The notes: generated by a model not told the origin, from the letters alone. 64,000 nt of DNA from Cupriavidus gilardii (GCF_013314895.1 NZ_JABTYE010000020.1:1-64000); one strand, 5' to 3'; positions 8,929 to 18,203 are shown, numbered from the stretch's first letter. Translations and numbers: made by a program.

Positions 8929-9864
8929 ATGAATGCACTGTTGATTGAAAGCCATCCCTTGCTCCGCCTGGGCCTGCACCAGATGCTGGAGCGCATCGAG
9001 GGAATCGATCAGGTCATCGCGATCGATCCCGCCGATGTCTCTCTCCTTGACGGCACCGACGGCGATACCGACCTGATGGTGTTCGGCATGCCGCAGGATG
9101 TCGACGCAGGTTGGCAGCTGCTGACCCAGGTCCGGCGCGTGCTCAACGCGCAGCGCGTATTGCTGCTGTCCGATATGGTGCCGCTGCAGGTGCCCGCTGC
9201 CGCCATGGCGCAGGGCGTCTGCGGCTGCCTGCCGAAGTCCGCCTCGCTCGCCGTGCTGGAAGCGGCCATCCGGCTGGCGATGGTGGGCGGCTATTTCGTG
9301 CGCGGCAACGGCGCCGCCGGCACGCTGTCGTCGTCGCTGCCCGGCGCCGGCTATGGCGGACCAGTGGTTGCACCGGCCTCGCTGGGCGCACGCCCGGCAA
9401 TGGCGGGCAGCGCCACCGTGTCGCCGCATCCGGCGATGCCGGCGTCCTCGCGCAGCGGCATCGTGCCGCCGCACGCGGCCGCGGCCGCCCCGCGTCCCGC
9501 GCCGATCGACACCAGCAGTGCGGAATCGACCTACTACGACGAAGCCGAAATGCTGCAGATCACGCCGCGGCAGTACGAGGTGCTGGTGCTGCTTGCGCGC
9601 GGCCATCCGATCAAGACGGTCAGCCGCATGCTCAATATCTCGGTGGCCACGGTCAAGAGCCACGCCTGCACGCTGTACCAGCGCCTGAAGGTGCGCAACA
9701 AGGGCGAGGCGGTCTACACCGCGCTGCAACGCGGCGCGAAGCTCGAATGGGTTCATGGCGACGGCGCGGCGCCGGTGGCGTCGGTCACGCGCATGCCGCG
9801 TCCGGCGAACGAACGCGCAGAGATTACGGAACTGCCGTTGCAGGCGGGAGGCGGTATGCGCTGA
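8929..9864 (+). CDS. LuxR-type regulator with degenerate receiver
   Basis: Transcription regulator of 311 aa. The N-terminal 110 or so residues look like a response-regulator receiver (MNALLIESHPLLRLGL), but the usual acidic pocket and phospho-acceptor context are not evident. A Gly/Ala/Pro-rich linker follows. The C-terminal LuxR/NarL helix-turn-helix runs from about residue 205, with ITPRQYEVLVLLARGHPIKT and NISVATVKSHACTLYQRL. It stands directly upstream of wza-wzb-wzc and has two relatives at 23.5-25.0 kb. Regulation of exopolysaccharide synthesis is inferred from position. The start ATG follows GGGGGAAAAAG. Confidence 0.82.
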   Translation: MNALLIESHPLLRLGLHQMLERIEGIDQVIAIDPADVSLLDGTDGDTDLMVFGMPQDVDAGWQLLTQVRRVLNAQRVLLLSDMVPLQVPAAAMAQGVCGCLPKSASLAVLEAAIRLAMVGGYFVRGNGAAGTLSSSLPGAGYGGPVVAPASLGARPAMAGSATVSPHPAMPASSRSGIVPPHAAAAAPRPAPIDTSSAESTYYDEAEMLQITPRQYEVLVLLARGHPIKTVSRMLNISVATVKSHACTLYQRLKVRNKGEAVYTALQRGAKLEWVHGDGAAPVASVTRMPRPANERAEITELPLQAGGGMR

Positions 9865-9888
9865 CGCTGCGGGGGTTGCCAACGAAGG

Positions 9889-9913
9889 CGGGCCGGAGAT
9901 TCCGGCCCGTTTT
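9889..9913 (+). terminator. Rho-independent terminator after LuxR gene
   Basis: A 9-bp GC-rich stem (9889-9897 with 9901-9909), 3-nt loop and TTTTC tail, 24 bp after the regulator's stop. It separates the regulator transcript from the wza operon. Confidence 0.75.
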
Positions 9914-10116
9914 CATTTGGGTACTGCGCGCGCCCGCGCGAGCTTGACCGCTGGCTGCCCACGTTCGCCAGCCCCTTCGCCCGGTCCCCAAACCCCGTCC
10001 GCATCAAATGTGTGACAACGCACCGATACCCAGTGCCTGCGCGGACACGATGGCAGCATCCGGGGGACATGGCCGTGCGCGTGTCCATGTGCAAGTCGCA
10101 GTGGGGGGAGGTTGCC

Positions 10117-11298
10117 ATGAAAGCAATGGAACAGCATCAGCAACGCGGTCCACGCAGTGTGCGCCGCGGTCCAGGAGTGGCGGGGCTGCTCGCCGCCGGC
10201 GCGATGGGAGCGGCGGCGCTGCTGGCCGGCTGCGCCAGTTCGCCGGGCATGTATTTCGACAAGCAGGCGCCGGTCTCCGCCATCGGCCCCGATGCGGTGC
10301 CCAAGATCACGCCGATCACGATGGACCTGGTACGCGAGCTGCGCAACAACTCGCGTCGCGACAACGAGAACGTCGAGGAACTGTTCGCCTCGCCGCAGCC
10401 GTATCGCGTCGGCCCGGGCGACATCATCTCGGTGGTGGTATGGGACCATCCCGAGCTCGTGTTCCCGACCCAGACCTACAGCATCGGCCAGGCCTACGAA
10501 CTGCCGAGCACCGGCGGCAGCCCCAACGTGCCGGGCTACGTGGTCAGCCCGCACGGCGACATCCAGTTCCCGTATGCGGGCGTGATGAAGGTCGCGGGCA
10601 AGACCGCCAACGAAGTGCGCGACCAGATCGCGAAGGCGCTGTCGCGCGTGGTGCGCGATCCGCAGATGACGGTGCGCGTGCTGGCGTTCCGCAGCCAGCG
10701 CGTCTATGTCGACGGCGAGGTCAAGACGCCCGGCATGCTGCCGATCGACGACGCGCCGATGACGCTGGTCGAGGCACTGAACCGCGCCGGCGGCGTGCTG
10801 ACGCAGACCGGCGACAGCAGCCGCATCCGCGTCACGCGCGGCGAGCGCAGCTGGTACATCAACATGCCGGCGCTGCTGGCCAAGGGCGTCGACCCGTCGC
10901 GGATCCTGCTGCGCAACGGCGACATCGTCCGCGTCGAACAGCGCGAGGACAGCAAGGTGTTCGTCACCGGCGAAGTGCTGCGTCCCACCGCGCTGCTGAT
11001 GCGCAACGGGCGGATGACGCTGAACGAGGCACTCGGCGATGCCGGCGGCGTGAACCCGAGTTCGGCCAGCGCCGACCAGATCTACGTGATTCGCAAGACG
11101 ACGGCCGGCGAAGAGCCGAAGGTGTTCCACCTCGACGGCAGCTCGCCGGTGGCTCTCGCCATCGCGGAAGGATTCGAGCTCGAGCCCAAGGACGTCGTCT
11201 ACGTCGATGCACGCGAACTGGTGCGCTGGAGCCGCGTCATCAACCTGCTGATTCCGTCGACCCAGCCGGTGATCGGCACGGCCGGCGTGGTCCGATAG
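10117..11298 (+). CDS. Polysaccharide export outer-membrane lipoprotein (Wza-like)
   Basis: Export channel subunit of 393 aa. It has a lipoprotein signal ending ALLAGC (Cys39), then the Poly_export domain (YRVGPGDIISVVVWDHPEL, about residues 98-116) and SLBB-type repeats around 190-340 (VYVDGEVKTPGMLPI, VFVTGEVLRPTALL). In Wza systems an octamer forms the outer-membrane pore that works with the Wzc co-polymerase. The ATG at 10117 follows GGGGGGAGG. It is the first gene of a three-gene operon with the phosphatase (9-bp gap) and the tyrosine kinase. Confidence 0.92.
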   Translation: MKAMEQHQQRGPRSVRRGPGVAGLLAAGAMGAAALLAGCASSPGMYFDKQAPVSAIGPDAVPKITPITMDLVRELRNNSRRDNENVEELFASPQPYRVGPGDIISVVVWDHPELVFPTQTYSIGQAYELPSTGGSPNVPGYVVSPHGDIQFPYAGVMKVAGKTANEVRDQIAKALSRVVRDPQMTVRVLAFRSQRVYVDGEVKTPGMLPIDDAPMTLVEALNRAGGVLTQTGDSSRIRVTRGERSWYINMPALLAKGVDPSRILLRNGDIVRVEQREDSKVFVTGEVLRPTALLMRNGRMTLNEALGDAGGVNPSSASADQIYVIRKTTAGEEPKVFHLDGSSPVALAIAEGFELEPKDVVYVDARELVRWSRVINLLIPSTQPVIGTAGVVR

Positions 11299-11307
11299 GC
11301 GGGCGCG

Positions 11308-11772
11308 ATGATCCGAACCATATTGGTGGTCTGTATCGGCAACACCTGTCGCAGTCCGATGGCCGAAGCGCTGCTGCGGCAGGCGCTGCCGGCGTGCGAG
11401 GTGGCCTCCGCGGGACTGGCGCCGCCGGTCGGCGCGGCGGCACACCCGTGCGCGATCGCGCTGATGGCTGGCGAAGGGCATGAACTGCGCGGGCACCGAG
11501 CCCGCCTCGTCGATGCGCAACTGGTGGACTGGGCCGATCTGGTGCTGGTGATGGACCTCGAGCAGCGCGACGAGGTCGAGCGCCGGTTTCCGGACGCACG
11601 CGGCCGCGTCTATCGCATCGGCGAGTTCATCCCGGCCGACGTGCCGGATCCCATCGGCTGCTCACACCGCATGTTCGCCATCGCACTCGGCTTGATCAAG
11701 ACGGGCATCGAATCCTGGTCGGTACGCATACGAGCCATTGCGCCGGCCGAATGTCACGGGGAGGCATCATGA
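11308..11772 (+). CDS. Low-molecular-weight protein-tyrosine phosphatase (Wzb-like)
   Basis: Cytoplasmic phosphatase of 154 aa that would dephosphorylate the tyrosine-rich tail of the adjacent Wzc kinase. The P-loop CIGNTCRSP lies at residues 9-17 (catalytic Cys and Arg). The general-acid loop is represented by DVPDPIG near residue 114, matching the DP motif of the family. Its stop overlaps the wzc start (ATGA). Confidence 0.92.
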   Translation: MIRTILVVCIGNTCRSPMAEALLRQALPACEVASAGLAPPVGAAAHPCAIALMAGEGHELRGHRARLVDAQLVDWADLVLVMDLEQRDEVERRFPDARGRVYRIGEFIPADVPDPIGCSHRMFAIALGLIKTGIESWSVRIRAIAPAECHGEAS

Positions 11773-14012
11773 ATAGCAACAACATCCGGAGCACCCACTC
11801 CGAGCGCGCGGACGAGCGCGATGGCATGGTCGATCTGACGTCCTGGTTCGACGTGCTGGCGCGATACCGGTGGACCTTCCTCACGGTGGCGGGGCTGGTC
11901 ATCGCGCTCGGCGCCATCTATGCGCTGATCGCGCGGCCGGTCTATCGCGCCGACATCATGGTGCAGGTGGAGGAGAGCACCAACACCACCGCCGCCACCA
12001 ACCGCGTGGCCGCACAGATCTCGCCGGTGATCGAGGTCAAGTCGGCGGCCTCCGCCGAGATCGAGCTGCTGCAGTCGCGCATGGTCGTCGGGCGCGCGGT
12101 CGACAACCTGATGCTGAACGTCGAGGCGTCGCCGCGCTACTTCCCGATCGTCGGCCGCGCGATCGCGCAGAACAACAGCGAGCTGTCGCGGCCGGGCCTG
12201 TTCGGCTGGGGCGGCTTCGCCTGGGGCAGCGAATCGATCCGCGTCAGCGAGTTGACGGTGCCGACCGAGATGGACGAGCGCAAGATCACGGTGACCGCGC
12301 TGGGCAACGGCGAATACCGCGTCAGCTTCGCCAGCGATCCGGCCCGCGCCAACGGCAAGGTCGGCGAGCCGCTGACGGTGCAGACCGCCTACGGCCCGGT
12401 CAACCTGACGATCAGCAAGCTCGACGGCCGTCCTGGCGCGCAGTTCGATCTGCGCCATCTGCCGCGCCTGGCCGCGATCGCGCGCCTGCAGCAGCAGCTG
12501 CACATCATGGAGCGCGGCAAGCAGAGCGGCGTGATCGGCGTCACGCTCGAAGGCGATTCGCCGCAGCTGACCGCGGCGATCCTCAACGAGATCGGCATGG
12601 AGTACGTCGAGCAGAACGTGCGCCGCAAGGCCGCGGAAGCGGAGAAGTCGCTGGAGTTCCTGCAGGGCCAGATGCCGCAGCTGCGGCAGCAGGTCGAGGC
12701 CGCCGAATCGCGCTATAACGCGATGCGCAACCAGCGCGGCACGGTCGATCTGAGCGAGGAATCGAAGCTGATCCTGGCGCAGTCGGTGCAGATCCAGACC
12801 CGCCTGCAGGAGCTCAAGCAGAAGCGGCAGGAGCTGGCGATGCGCTTCGTCGGCGATCACCCCAGCATCACGGCGATCGACAGCCAGATCGACAGCCTGA
12901 CCGCGCAGCTGAACGGCGTCACCGGCCGCATCCAGCGGCTGCCCGATGTCGAGCAGAACGTGCTGCGGCTGATGCGCGACGTCAAGGTCAACACCGAGCT
13001 CTATCAGGCCCTGCTCAACGACGTGCAGCAGCTCAAGCTGATGAAGGCGAGCAAGGTCGGCACCGCGCGCCTGGTCGATCCGGCCAGCGTGCCGCTCAAG
13101 CCGGTGCGGCCGAACCGCCCGCTGATCGTCGCGGTGGCGGTGGGCCTGGGCGTGCTGGCCGGCCTGCTGATGGTGGTGGTGCGCCGCTCGCTCGACGGTG
13201 GGCTGACCGATGCCGACGAGATCGAGCACCAGACCGGCCTGACGGTCTACGCCACGATCCCGCTGAGCCAGCAGCAGACGCGCAAGTTCGGCGGCGCCAA
13301 GCCCCTGCCCGGCCTGCTCGCGCTGCAGGAACCCGAGGATCCCGCGATGGAGAGCCTGCGCAGCTTCCGCACCGCACTGCAGTTCGCGCTGGTCGGCAGC
13401 CGCAACCGGATCGTGGTGATCACCGGTCCGGCCCCGGGCGTCGGCAAGTCGTTCATCGCCGCCAACTTCGCCGCGATCCTCGGTGCCGGCGGCAAGCGTG
13501 TCGCGCTGGTCGACGCCGACCTGCGCCGCGGCGGGCTGAACCACCGCTTCGGCTCGCGCCGCTCGCCGGGGCTGAGCGACGTGCTGCTCGGCACGCCGCT
13601 GGACAAGGTGGTGCAGCGCCAGGTTGCACCGGGGCTGGACTTCATCCCGACCGGCGCGCAGGCGCCGCAGCCGGCCGACATGCTGAACAGCCCGGGCATG
13701 GAGGCGCTGATCGATGAACTGAAGTCGCGCTACGACGTGGTGCTGATCGATTCGCCGCCGGTGCTGGCGGCGGCCGATGCCGGCATCCTGGCCAGCCGGG
13801 CCGGTGCGGTGTTCCTGGTGGCGCGCGCGGATGTCACCACCGCCAGCGAGCTGCAGGCGACCGACAAGGCCATCCGCCATGCGGGCGGGGACGTCAAGGG
13901 CGTGCTGTTCAACGGTCTGCACGTCGAGGGCCGCTGGTACCGCTCGCACTACCACTTCGGCAAGTATCGCTATATGAACCAGTACAGCGCGATCAAGGCC
14001 AGGCGGGCCTGA
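11769..14012 (+). CDS. Polysaccharide co-polymerase / BY-kinase (Wzc-like)
   Basis: Inner-membrane chain-length regulator fused to a bacterial tyrosine kinase, 747 aa. Order: N-terminal membrane helix (about residues 36-58), Wzz domain, long periplasmic coiled-coil/GNVR region (about 270-440), second membrane helix (about 452-475), then a cytoplasmic ATPase. The ATPase has Walker A GPAPGVGKS, Walker A' VALVDADLRRG and Walker B VVLIDSPPV. The C terminus carries five tyrosines in the last 22 residues (YRSHYHFGKYRYMNQY), the usual autophosphorylation cluster. It begins at ATG 11769, overlapping the phosphatase gene by 4 bp. Confidence 0.93.
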   Translation: MNSNNIRSTHSERADERDGMVDLTSWFDVLARYRWTFLTVAGLVIALGAIYALIARPVYRADIMVQVEESTNTTAATNRVAAQISPVIEVKSAASAEIELLQSRMVVGRAVDNLMLNVEASPRYFPIVGRAIAQNNSELSRPGLFGWGGFAWGSESIRVSELTVPTEMDERKITVTALGNGEYRVSFASDPARANGKVGEPLTVQTAYGPVNLTISKLDGRPGAQFDLRHLPRLAAIARLQQQLHIMERGKQSGVIGVTLEGDSPQLTAAILNEIGMEYVEQNVRRKAAEAEKSLEFLQGQMPQLRQQVEAAESRYNAMRNQRGTVDLSEESKLILAQSVQIQTRLQELKQKRQELAMRFVGDHPSITAIDSQIDSLTAQLNGVTGRIQRLPDVEQNVLRLMRDVKVNTELYQALLNDVQQLKLMKASKVGTARLVDPASVPLKPVRPNRPLIVAVAVGLGVLAGLLMVVVRRSLDGGLTDADEIEHQTGLTVYATIPLSQQQTRKFGGAKPLPGLLALQEPEDPAMESLRSFRTALQFALVGSRNRIVVITGPAPGVGKSFIAANFAAILGAGGKRVALVDADLRRGGLNHRFGSRRSPGLSDVLLGTPLDKVVQRQVAPGLDFIPTGAQAPQPADMLNSPGMEALIDELKSRYDVVLIDSPPVLAAADAGILASRAGAVFLVARADVTTASELQATDKAIRHAGGDVKGVLFNGLHVEGRWYRSHYHFGKYRYMNQYSAIKARRA

Positions 14013-14045
14013 TCCGCACGGTCCTTCACCCTACCATCGTATGGA

Positions 14046-14080
14046 CGCCGATCCCCGCCCTGAGCGGGGATCGGCGTTTT
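14046..14080 (+). terminator. Terminator of the wza-wzb-wzc operon
   Basis: Perfect 13-bp stem (14046-14058 paired with 14064-14076), 5-nt loop and TTTT tail, 33 bp after the wzc stop. Confidence 0.88.
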
Positions 14081-14283
14081 GTAGGACGGCTCGCGCGCGC
14101 CGCGTAAGAACGCGCTGTCGGTCTTTCGGCCATTTGTAAGGAGTTGTTGAAAGGCGGAAACGGCAACGACCGCTTGCCATCAAAAATCGAGCGAGTGGCA
14201 CCATCGTTCGATCGTGCCGCCACCGAGTCCCCGCGGTCGCGACGGCCGCGGGCTTCGTTCGATAACAACTCACGAGGTCCGAT

Positions 14284-14799
14284 ATGTCCCGAAACCTGAC
14301 TGTGCGCACCCGAACCGCGCTGGCGGCGCTGGCCGCGGGTCTGATCAGCGCGACCGCCTTTGCCCAGGCGCCGATGTCGCCCGCCACCGGCACCGGTGCC
14401 GACACCAGTGTCGGCGCGGGGGCCGCCGCTGGCGCTGGCGGTACCGGTGTTGGTGTCGGTGCTGGCGCCGGCGCTGGTGCTGGTGCTGGTGCCGGCACGA
14501 TGGCGCCCGCCGGCGCCGCCTCGACCATGCCGACGACCGGCCCCGCTCCCGGCAGCGTTCCGGCCGGCATGGTCGCCACGCCTTACGGCCCGGGCGTCTA
14601 CCAGCTCCAGCCGAAGCTCGATCCGCTGGTCGAACGGCGCATGGCACGCGCCGAGGCACGCGGTGAGTACCGCGAGCGCAAGTCCGAAGCGCGGCAGGAA
14701 TACCGGCAGGAAGTGAAGGCCGCCAAGCAGGAGCGCAAGGCGGAGATGCGCGAGGCCAATGAGGAAGCCAAGCGCGAACTGACCAGCCCGGCGCGCTGA
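14284..14799 (+). CDS. Exported Gly/Ala-rich protein of unknown function
   Basis: A 171-aa protein with a clear Sec signal peptide (MSRNLTVRTRT, hydrophobic core, cleavage near TAFA-Q at residue 28). A low-complexity Gly/Ala/Val/Thr stretch (about 36-80) is followed by a Pro-rich segment and a highly charged, probably helical tail of Arg/Glu/Lys (about 115-165). ATG 14284 follows GAGGT. The G/A tract is encoded by a near-repetitive GGTGCTGGTGCC pattern and may vary in length. No family recognised. It is a monocistronic unit between two polysaccharide operons, so a periplasmic or surface role is likely but unproved. Confidence 0.6.
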   Translation: MSRNLTVRTRTALAALAAGLISATAFAQAPMSPATGTGADTSVGAGAAAGAGGTGVGVGAGAGAGAGAGAGTMAPAGAASTMPTTGPAPGSVPAGMVATPYGPGVYQLQPKLDPLVERRMARAEARGEYRERKSEARQEYRQEVKAAKQERKAEMREANEEAKRELTSPAR

Positions 14800-14893
14800 T
14801 GCGTCGAGGGCCGCCGCTTGCCTGTGGACGGGCCGAAAGGCTGGTCCAGGGCTAGCGAGGCGGCCCGCGTGGCCGGCGGCCGGCGTAGCGGCC

Positions 14894-14947
14894 GATGAAG
14901 AGGCCGATGAAGAGGCCGAAGTAGAGGCCGAAGTAGAGGCCGAGGCC
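14894..14947. repeat. 12-bp tandem repeat, 4.5 copies
   Basis: Two units GATGAAGAGGCC are followed by two units GAAGTAGAGGCC and a half unit GAGGCC. Lies in the 263-bp gap between the exported-protein gene and the second Wzc gene. Read on the minus strand it would give a GLYFGLYFGLFIGLFIG peptide, but no credible start exists. Confidence 0.8.
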
Positions 14948-14985
14948 AATGCCGCTGTTGCCGGCGAATCCCCCGGATGCGAACA

Positions 14986-15012
14986 AAGCGCGCGGTCAAT
15001 GACCGCGCGCTT
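14986..15012 (-). terminator. Terminator hairpin downstream of the second Wzc gene
   Basis: Inverted repeat with 11-13-bp arms (AAGCGCGCGGT and its complement) around CAATG. T-rich sequence on the minus-strand exit side (TTTGTTC) fits a terminator for the gene ending at 15063; the plus side reads GCCTTTTC, so it may act both ways. Confidence 0.6.
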
Positions 15013-15037
15013 GCCTTTTCAATGGCTGTCGAACGCT

Positions 15038-15053
15038 CGCAGAAACGGGTACG
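15038..15053 (-). repeat. Distal exact copy of the origin iteron
   Basis: CGCAGAAACGGGTACG, the exact reverse complement of the origin iteron, lies 16 kb from the main cluster in the 3' untranslated region of the second Wzc gene. Confidence 0.85.
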
Positions 15054-15062
15054 CTGCCCGCT

Positions 15063-17453
15063 TCACGCCTTGCCGGCGGCGGCCGCCACCGGACGTTCGA
15101 GCGCACGCGCCGCCGGTGTCGCAGGCGGCAGCGGCATGCCCAGATACGGATTGATGGTGGCGAAGTCGGCCCGGTTGCTGCGCCGCTGCGCCACGCCGTT
15201 GATGATGCCGCCGGCAATGCGCGCGTCGGCACGCGTGAGCCGCTTCAGCGCGTCGTCGACCTGGCCGGGCAGCGTCACGTCGGCGCGCATCACCAGCAGC
15301 GTCGAGCCGGCCAGGCTGGCCACCAGCATCGCGTCCGCCACCGACAGCACCGGCGGCGTATCGACGATGACCAGATCGAAACGCTCGTTGCACTGCTGCA
15401 GCGCGTCCTTCAGCGTCGGCAGCATCAGCAGTTCCGATGGATTGGCCGGCGTCGCGCCGGCGCCCAGAATGCACAGGCCCGCCACCACCGTCGGCTGCAC
15501 CGCCGCGCCCACCGGAATGCGGCCGGCCAGCACGTCGGACAGTCCAGGCTCCGTGGCTTGTCCGAACCATGTCGCGACCTTGCCGCGCCGCATGTCGGCA
15601 TCGATCAGCAGCACGCGCTGCCCTGCCTCGGCAAACAGCACCGCGAGATTGACCGCGGCGAAGGTCTTGCCGGCACCCGGCGCCGGGCTGGTAATCGCCA
15701 GCACGCCATCGGGCGCGCTGCGCAGGCCGAAGTACAGCGCGGCCCGCACGCTGCGCAGCCCTTCGACTGCCAGCGCATGCGGCGAGCGCCGCGCCAGCAG
15801 GAAGCGGTCGTGCAGAGCCTGGCCGCTGGGCGAGCAGGCCTGCGCACCGGTCTGCGGCTGCGCGCCGGCTTGCGCCTCGGCCAGCGCGGTGCCCGGCGCG
15901 GGCGCCGCCAGCCGTTGCCGCGCGGCATCGGCCAGTCCCATTGCAGCCATCGCACCGAAGCGCCGTTCAAGTTCGGCCTGACGCTCGAGTTCGGACTGCT
16001 CGTCGCTGAAGGCGACGTCGCCCAGCATCGACAGGCCAAGGCGCGCTTCCGCTTCGTTGGCGTCGGCAACCACCGGCTTGAAGCGCCGGCGCAGCATCAC
16101 GCCACCGACGGCCAGCGCCAGCGCCGCCGCACCGCCGGCGACCGCCGCGGGCCACGGGCCGACGCCTACCGGCACGGTCGAAGCCGCCGCCGCATCGACG
16201 ATGCGCACCGCGCTGCTGCGATCGGCCTGCACCAGCGACAGCTGCTCGATCTTGCGGCGCAGGGTCATGTACATGTCCTCGGCCACCTTGACGTCGCGCG
16301 TCAGCGCCACCGATTCGCGTTCGGACAGCGACAGGTTCTGCATGCGCTCGTCGAGCTCGCGCCGCTCGCGGATCAGCTGCTGGATCTGGCTGTCGACGGT
16401 CTTCACCTCGTTGGCATCGGTGGTGAAGCGCTGCAGCAGCTTGGTACGCTCGAGCCGCAGCGCGGCGATCTGGCGCTGGTATTCCATGCTGCCCTGCAGA
16501 TACGACTGCGCGTCCTGGGTCGGCTGGATCGAACCGGAGCGGGAACGGTAGCGGGTCAGCGCGGCCTCGGCACGTTCGAGCTCGGCCTGCACGCGCGGCA
16601 GCTCGGCGGCAAGGAACGCCAGCGATTCGGCTGCGTCGCCGCGCCGCGCACTGGTCTGCCCGCGGATATAGCCGTCGGCAATGCCGTTGACCAGATCGGC
16701 GGCCTGCTTGCGATCACCGCTCTGCCACGCCAGCCGCACGGTGCCGCCCGGCATTTCGCTGACCTTCAGTTCGCTGGCGATGGCATCGACCGTGGCGACC
16801 GGGTCGCGCCGCATCAGCGTGAAGCGCGTACCAGGGCGCGCATCGATGCGCGAGATCAACACCTCGACGCCATCGGCCGCCGCCGACTCGCCGACGCGGC
16901 CTTCCAGCAAGGTACGGTTGGCATCGCTGAGGCGGAACGCGCCGCCGCTGAGCACCTCCAGCGTCAGCGGCTTGTTCAGCAAGCGCTCGGGCACCGCGAG
17001 CGTATCGAGCGCGATGCGCTCGCCGCCCCACGCATAGCCCATTGCCGACGGCCACGCGCCGCGCACCTGTCCCGGCTCGGACAAGCGCGCCGCCAGCGCA
17101 CCGATCAGCGGCGCGCGAACGGGCTCGGCGGTGATGCCGAGCCTGAGCTGCTCGATCACCGGCGCGGCCACCGCTCGGCTCTTCAGGATGCTGGCATCGA
17201 AGCCAGCCGACGGGTTCGCTGGGCCGCCCGGCGAGCCGCTGACGGCGGCGTCGGATGGGGCGACCTGGATCAGCGCCGCAGCTTCGTAGCGCGGCGGCAC
17301 CGTCAATGCGGCGAGCCCCGCCACGGCGGCACCGGCCAGCGCCGCGCCGACCAGCAGGCCGGCGCGATCCTGCAGCGCACGTGCATAGCCGGCCGGCCGC
17401 TGCGGCACCACATTGGGAGCCGGCATCGTTCCGGCGAATGACAACCTGTCCAC
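15063..17453 (-). CDS. Second Wzc-like co-polymerase/ATPase
   Basis: Paralogue of the Wzc protein, 796 aa, with the same order: N-terminal membrane helix (about 28-50), Wzz/GNVR periplasmic coiled coils, second helix (about 445-465), and a cytoplasmic ATPase with PAPGAGKT, VLLIDADMRRG and VIVDTPPV. Unlike the first copy its C terminus has almost no tyrosines, so it may not be a tyrosine autokinase. The GTG at 17453 is chosen because AGGAG lies six bases upstream; an earlier GTG at 17471 is possible. It follows the Crp-type regulator on the same strand with a short gap. Confidence 0.87.
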   Translation of the reverse strand: MDRLSFAGTMPAPNVVPQRPAGYARALQDRAGLLVGAALAGAAVAGLAALTVPPRYEAAALIQVAPSDAAVSGSPGGPANPSAGFDASILKSRAVAAPVIEQLRLGITAEPVRAPLIGALAARLSEPGQVRGAWPSAMGYAWGGERIALDTLAVPERLLNKPLTLEVLSGGAFRLSDANRTLLEGRVGESAAADGVEVLISRIDARPGTRFTLMRRDPVATVDAIASELKVSEMPGGTVRLAWQSGDRKQAADLVNGIADGYIRGQTSARRGDAAESLAFLAAELPRVQAELERAEAALTRYRSRSGSIQPTQDAQSYLQGSMEYQRQIAALRLERTKLLQRFTTDANEVKTVDSQIQQLIRERRELDERMQNLSLSERESVALTRDVKVAEDMYMTLRRKIEQLSLVQADRSSAVRIVDAAAASTVPVGVGPWPAAVAGGAAALALAVGGVMLRRRFKPVVADANEAEARLGLSMLGDVAFSDEQSELERQAELERRFGAMAAMGLADAARQRLAAPAPGTALAEAQAGAQPQTGAQACSPSGQALHDRFLLARRSPHALAVEGLRSVRAALYFGLRSAPDGVLAITSPAPGAGKTFAAVNLAVLFAEAGQRVLLIDADMRRGKVATWFGQATEPGLSDVLAGRIPVGAAVQPTVVAGLCILGAGATPANPSELLMLPTLKDALQQCNERFDLVIVDTPPVLSVADAMLVASLAGSTLLVMRADVTLPGQVDDALKRLTRADARIAGGIINGVAQRRSNRADFATINPYLGMPLPPATPAARALERPVAAAAGKA

Positions 17454-17480
17454 GGCAATCTCCTGACGCACTGGCGCAGT

Positions 17481-18203
17481 TCACGCTTCGGCGAGGGCCG
17501 GCAGCAGCCGGTCGAATTCGCGCTTGACGAGCTTGTAGCATTCGCACGAATGCGCTTCGAGCCCATGACGATCCAGCACCGTGATATGGCCGCGGCTGTG
17601 GTGGATCAGGCCGAGGTCCTCCAGCTTGCCGGCGGCCTCGGTCACGCCTTCGCGGCGCACGCCGAGCATATTGGCGATGACCTGCTGAGTGATCACCAGC
17701 TCGTTGGTCGCCATGCGATCGAGTGCGAGCAGCAGCCAGCGGCACAGCTGCTTGTTCAGCGAGTGATGGCGATTGCAGACCGCGGTCTGCGCGATCTGCG
17801 TCAGCACCGCCTGCACGTACAGCAGCGTGGCGCGCTGAATCGCCGGCGAGCGCATGAACTCCTGACGCAGCGTGCCGGCCGACAAGCGATAGGCGAAGCC
17901 GGGCGTGCGCACCTCGACGCGGCACGGCATGGTGTCGCCGCCGGTCAGCACCGGAATGCCCACCAGACCTTCGTTGCCTATCGCGGCGATCTCCGCGGTC
18001 GCGCCGTTCTCCAGCAGCGACAGCATCGACACGATCGCCGTGGTCGGGAAGTAGACATGGTGGATGCGTTGACCCGAGTCGGTGAGCAGTTGTCCCGCCC
18101 GCATCCGTACCAGCTCCAGGTGCCCCGACAGCGTTTCCCATTCCTTGCGTGGCAGCGCGGCCAGCAGATGGTTGACGTGCAAATCCGAACGTTGACCGAT
18201 CAT
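17481..18203 (-). CDS. Crp/Fnr-family transcription regulator
   Basis: A 240-aa regulator with an N-terminal cyclic-nucleotide-binding-like beta-barrel (about residues 10-125) and a C-terminal winged HTH. ELVITQQVIANMLGVRREGVTEAAGKL (in two parts, about 168-195) is the recognition region. The RxS phosphate-binding motif of true cAMP receptors is not evident and no Fnr cysteine cluster is seen, so the ligand is unknown. It resembles the regulators that often accompany polysaccharide or c-di-GMP genes. Start ATG follows GGGAG. It directly precedes the second Wzc gene (27-bp gap) and is likely cotranscribed with it. Confidence 0.85.
   Translation of the reverse strand: MIGQRSDLHVNHLLAALPRKEWETLSGHLELVRMRAGQLLTDSGQRIHHVYFPTTAIVSMLSLLENGATAEIAAIGNEGLVGIPVLTGGDTMPCRVEVRTPGFAYRLSAGTLRQEFMRSPAIQRATLLYVQAVLTQIAQTAVCNRHHSLNKQLCRWLLLALDRMATNELVITQQVIANMLGVRREGVTEAAGKLEDLGLIHHSRGHITVLDRHGLEAHSCECYKLVKREFDRLLPALAEA

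Noticed and set aside
10012..10116. 35-codon extension of the Wza-like lipoprotein
   Set aside because: It would bury the lipoprotein signal; the ATG at 10117 has a strong GGGGGGAGG.
14852..14986. 44-codon minus-strand frame encoding a GLYFGLYFGLFIGLFIG-type hydrophobic peptide
   Set aside because: The only start is a TTG inside the terminator hairpin without a ribosome-binding site; the pattern follows from the 12-bp tandem repeat.
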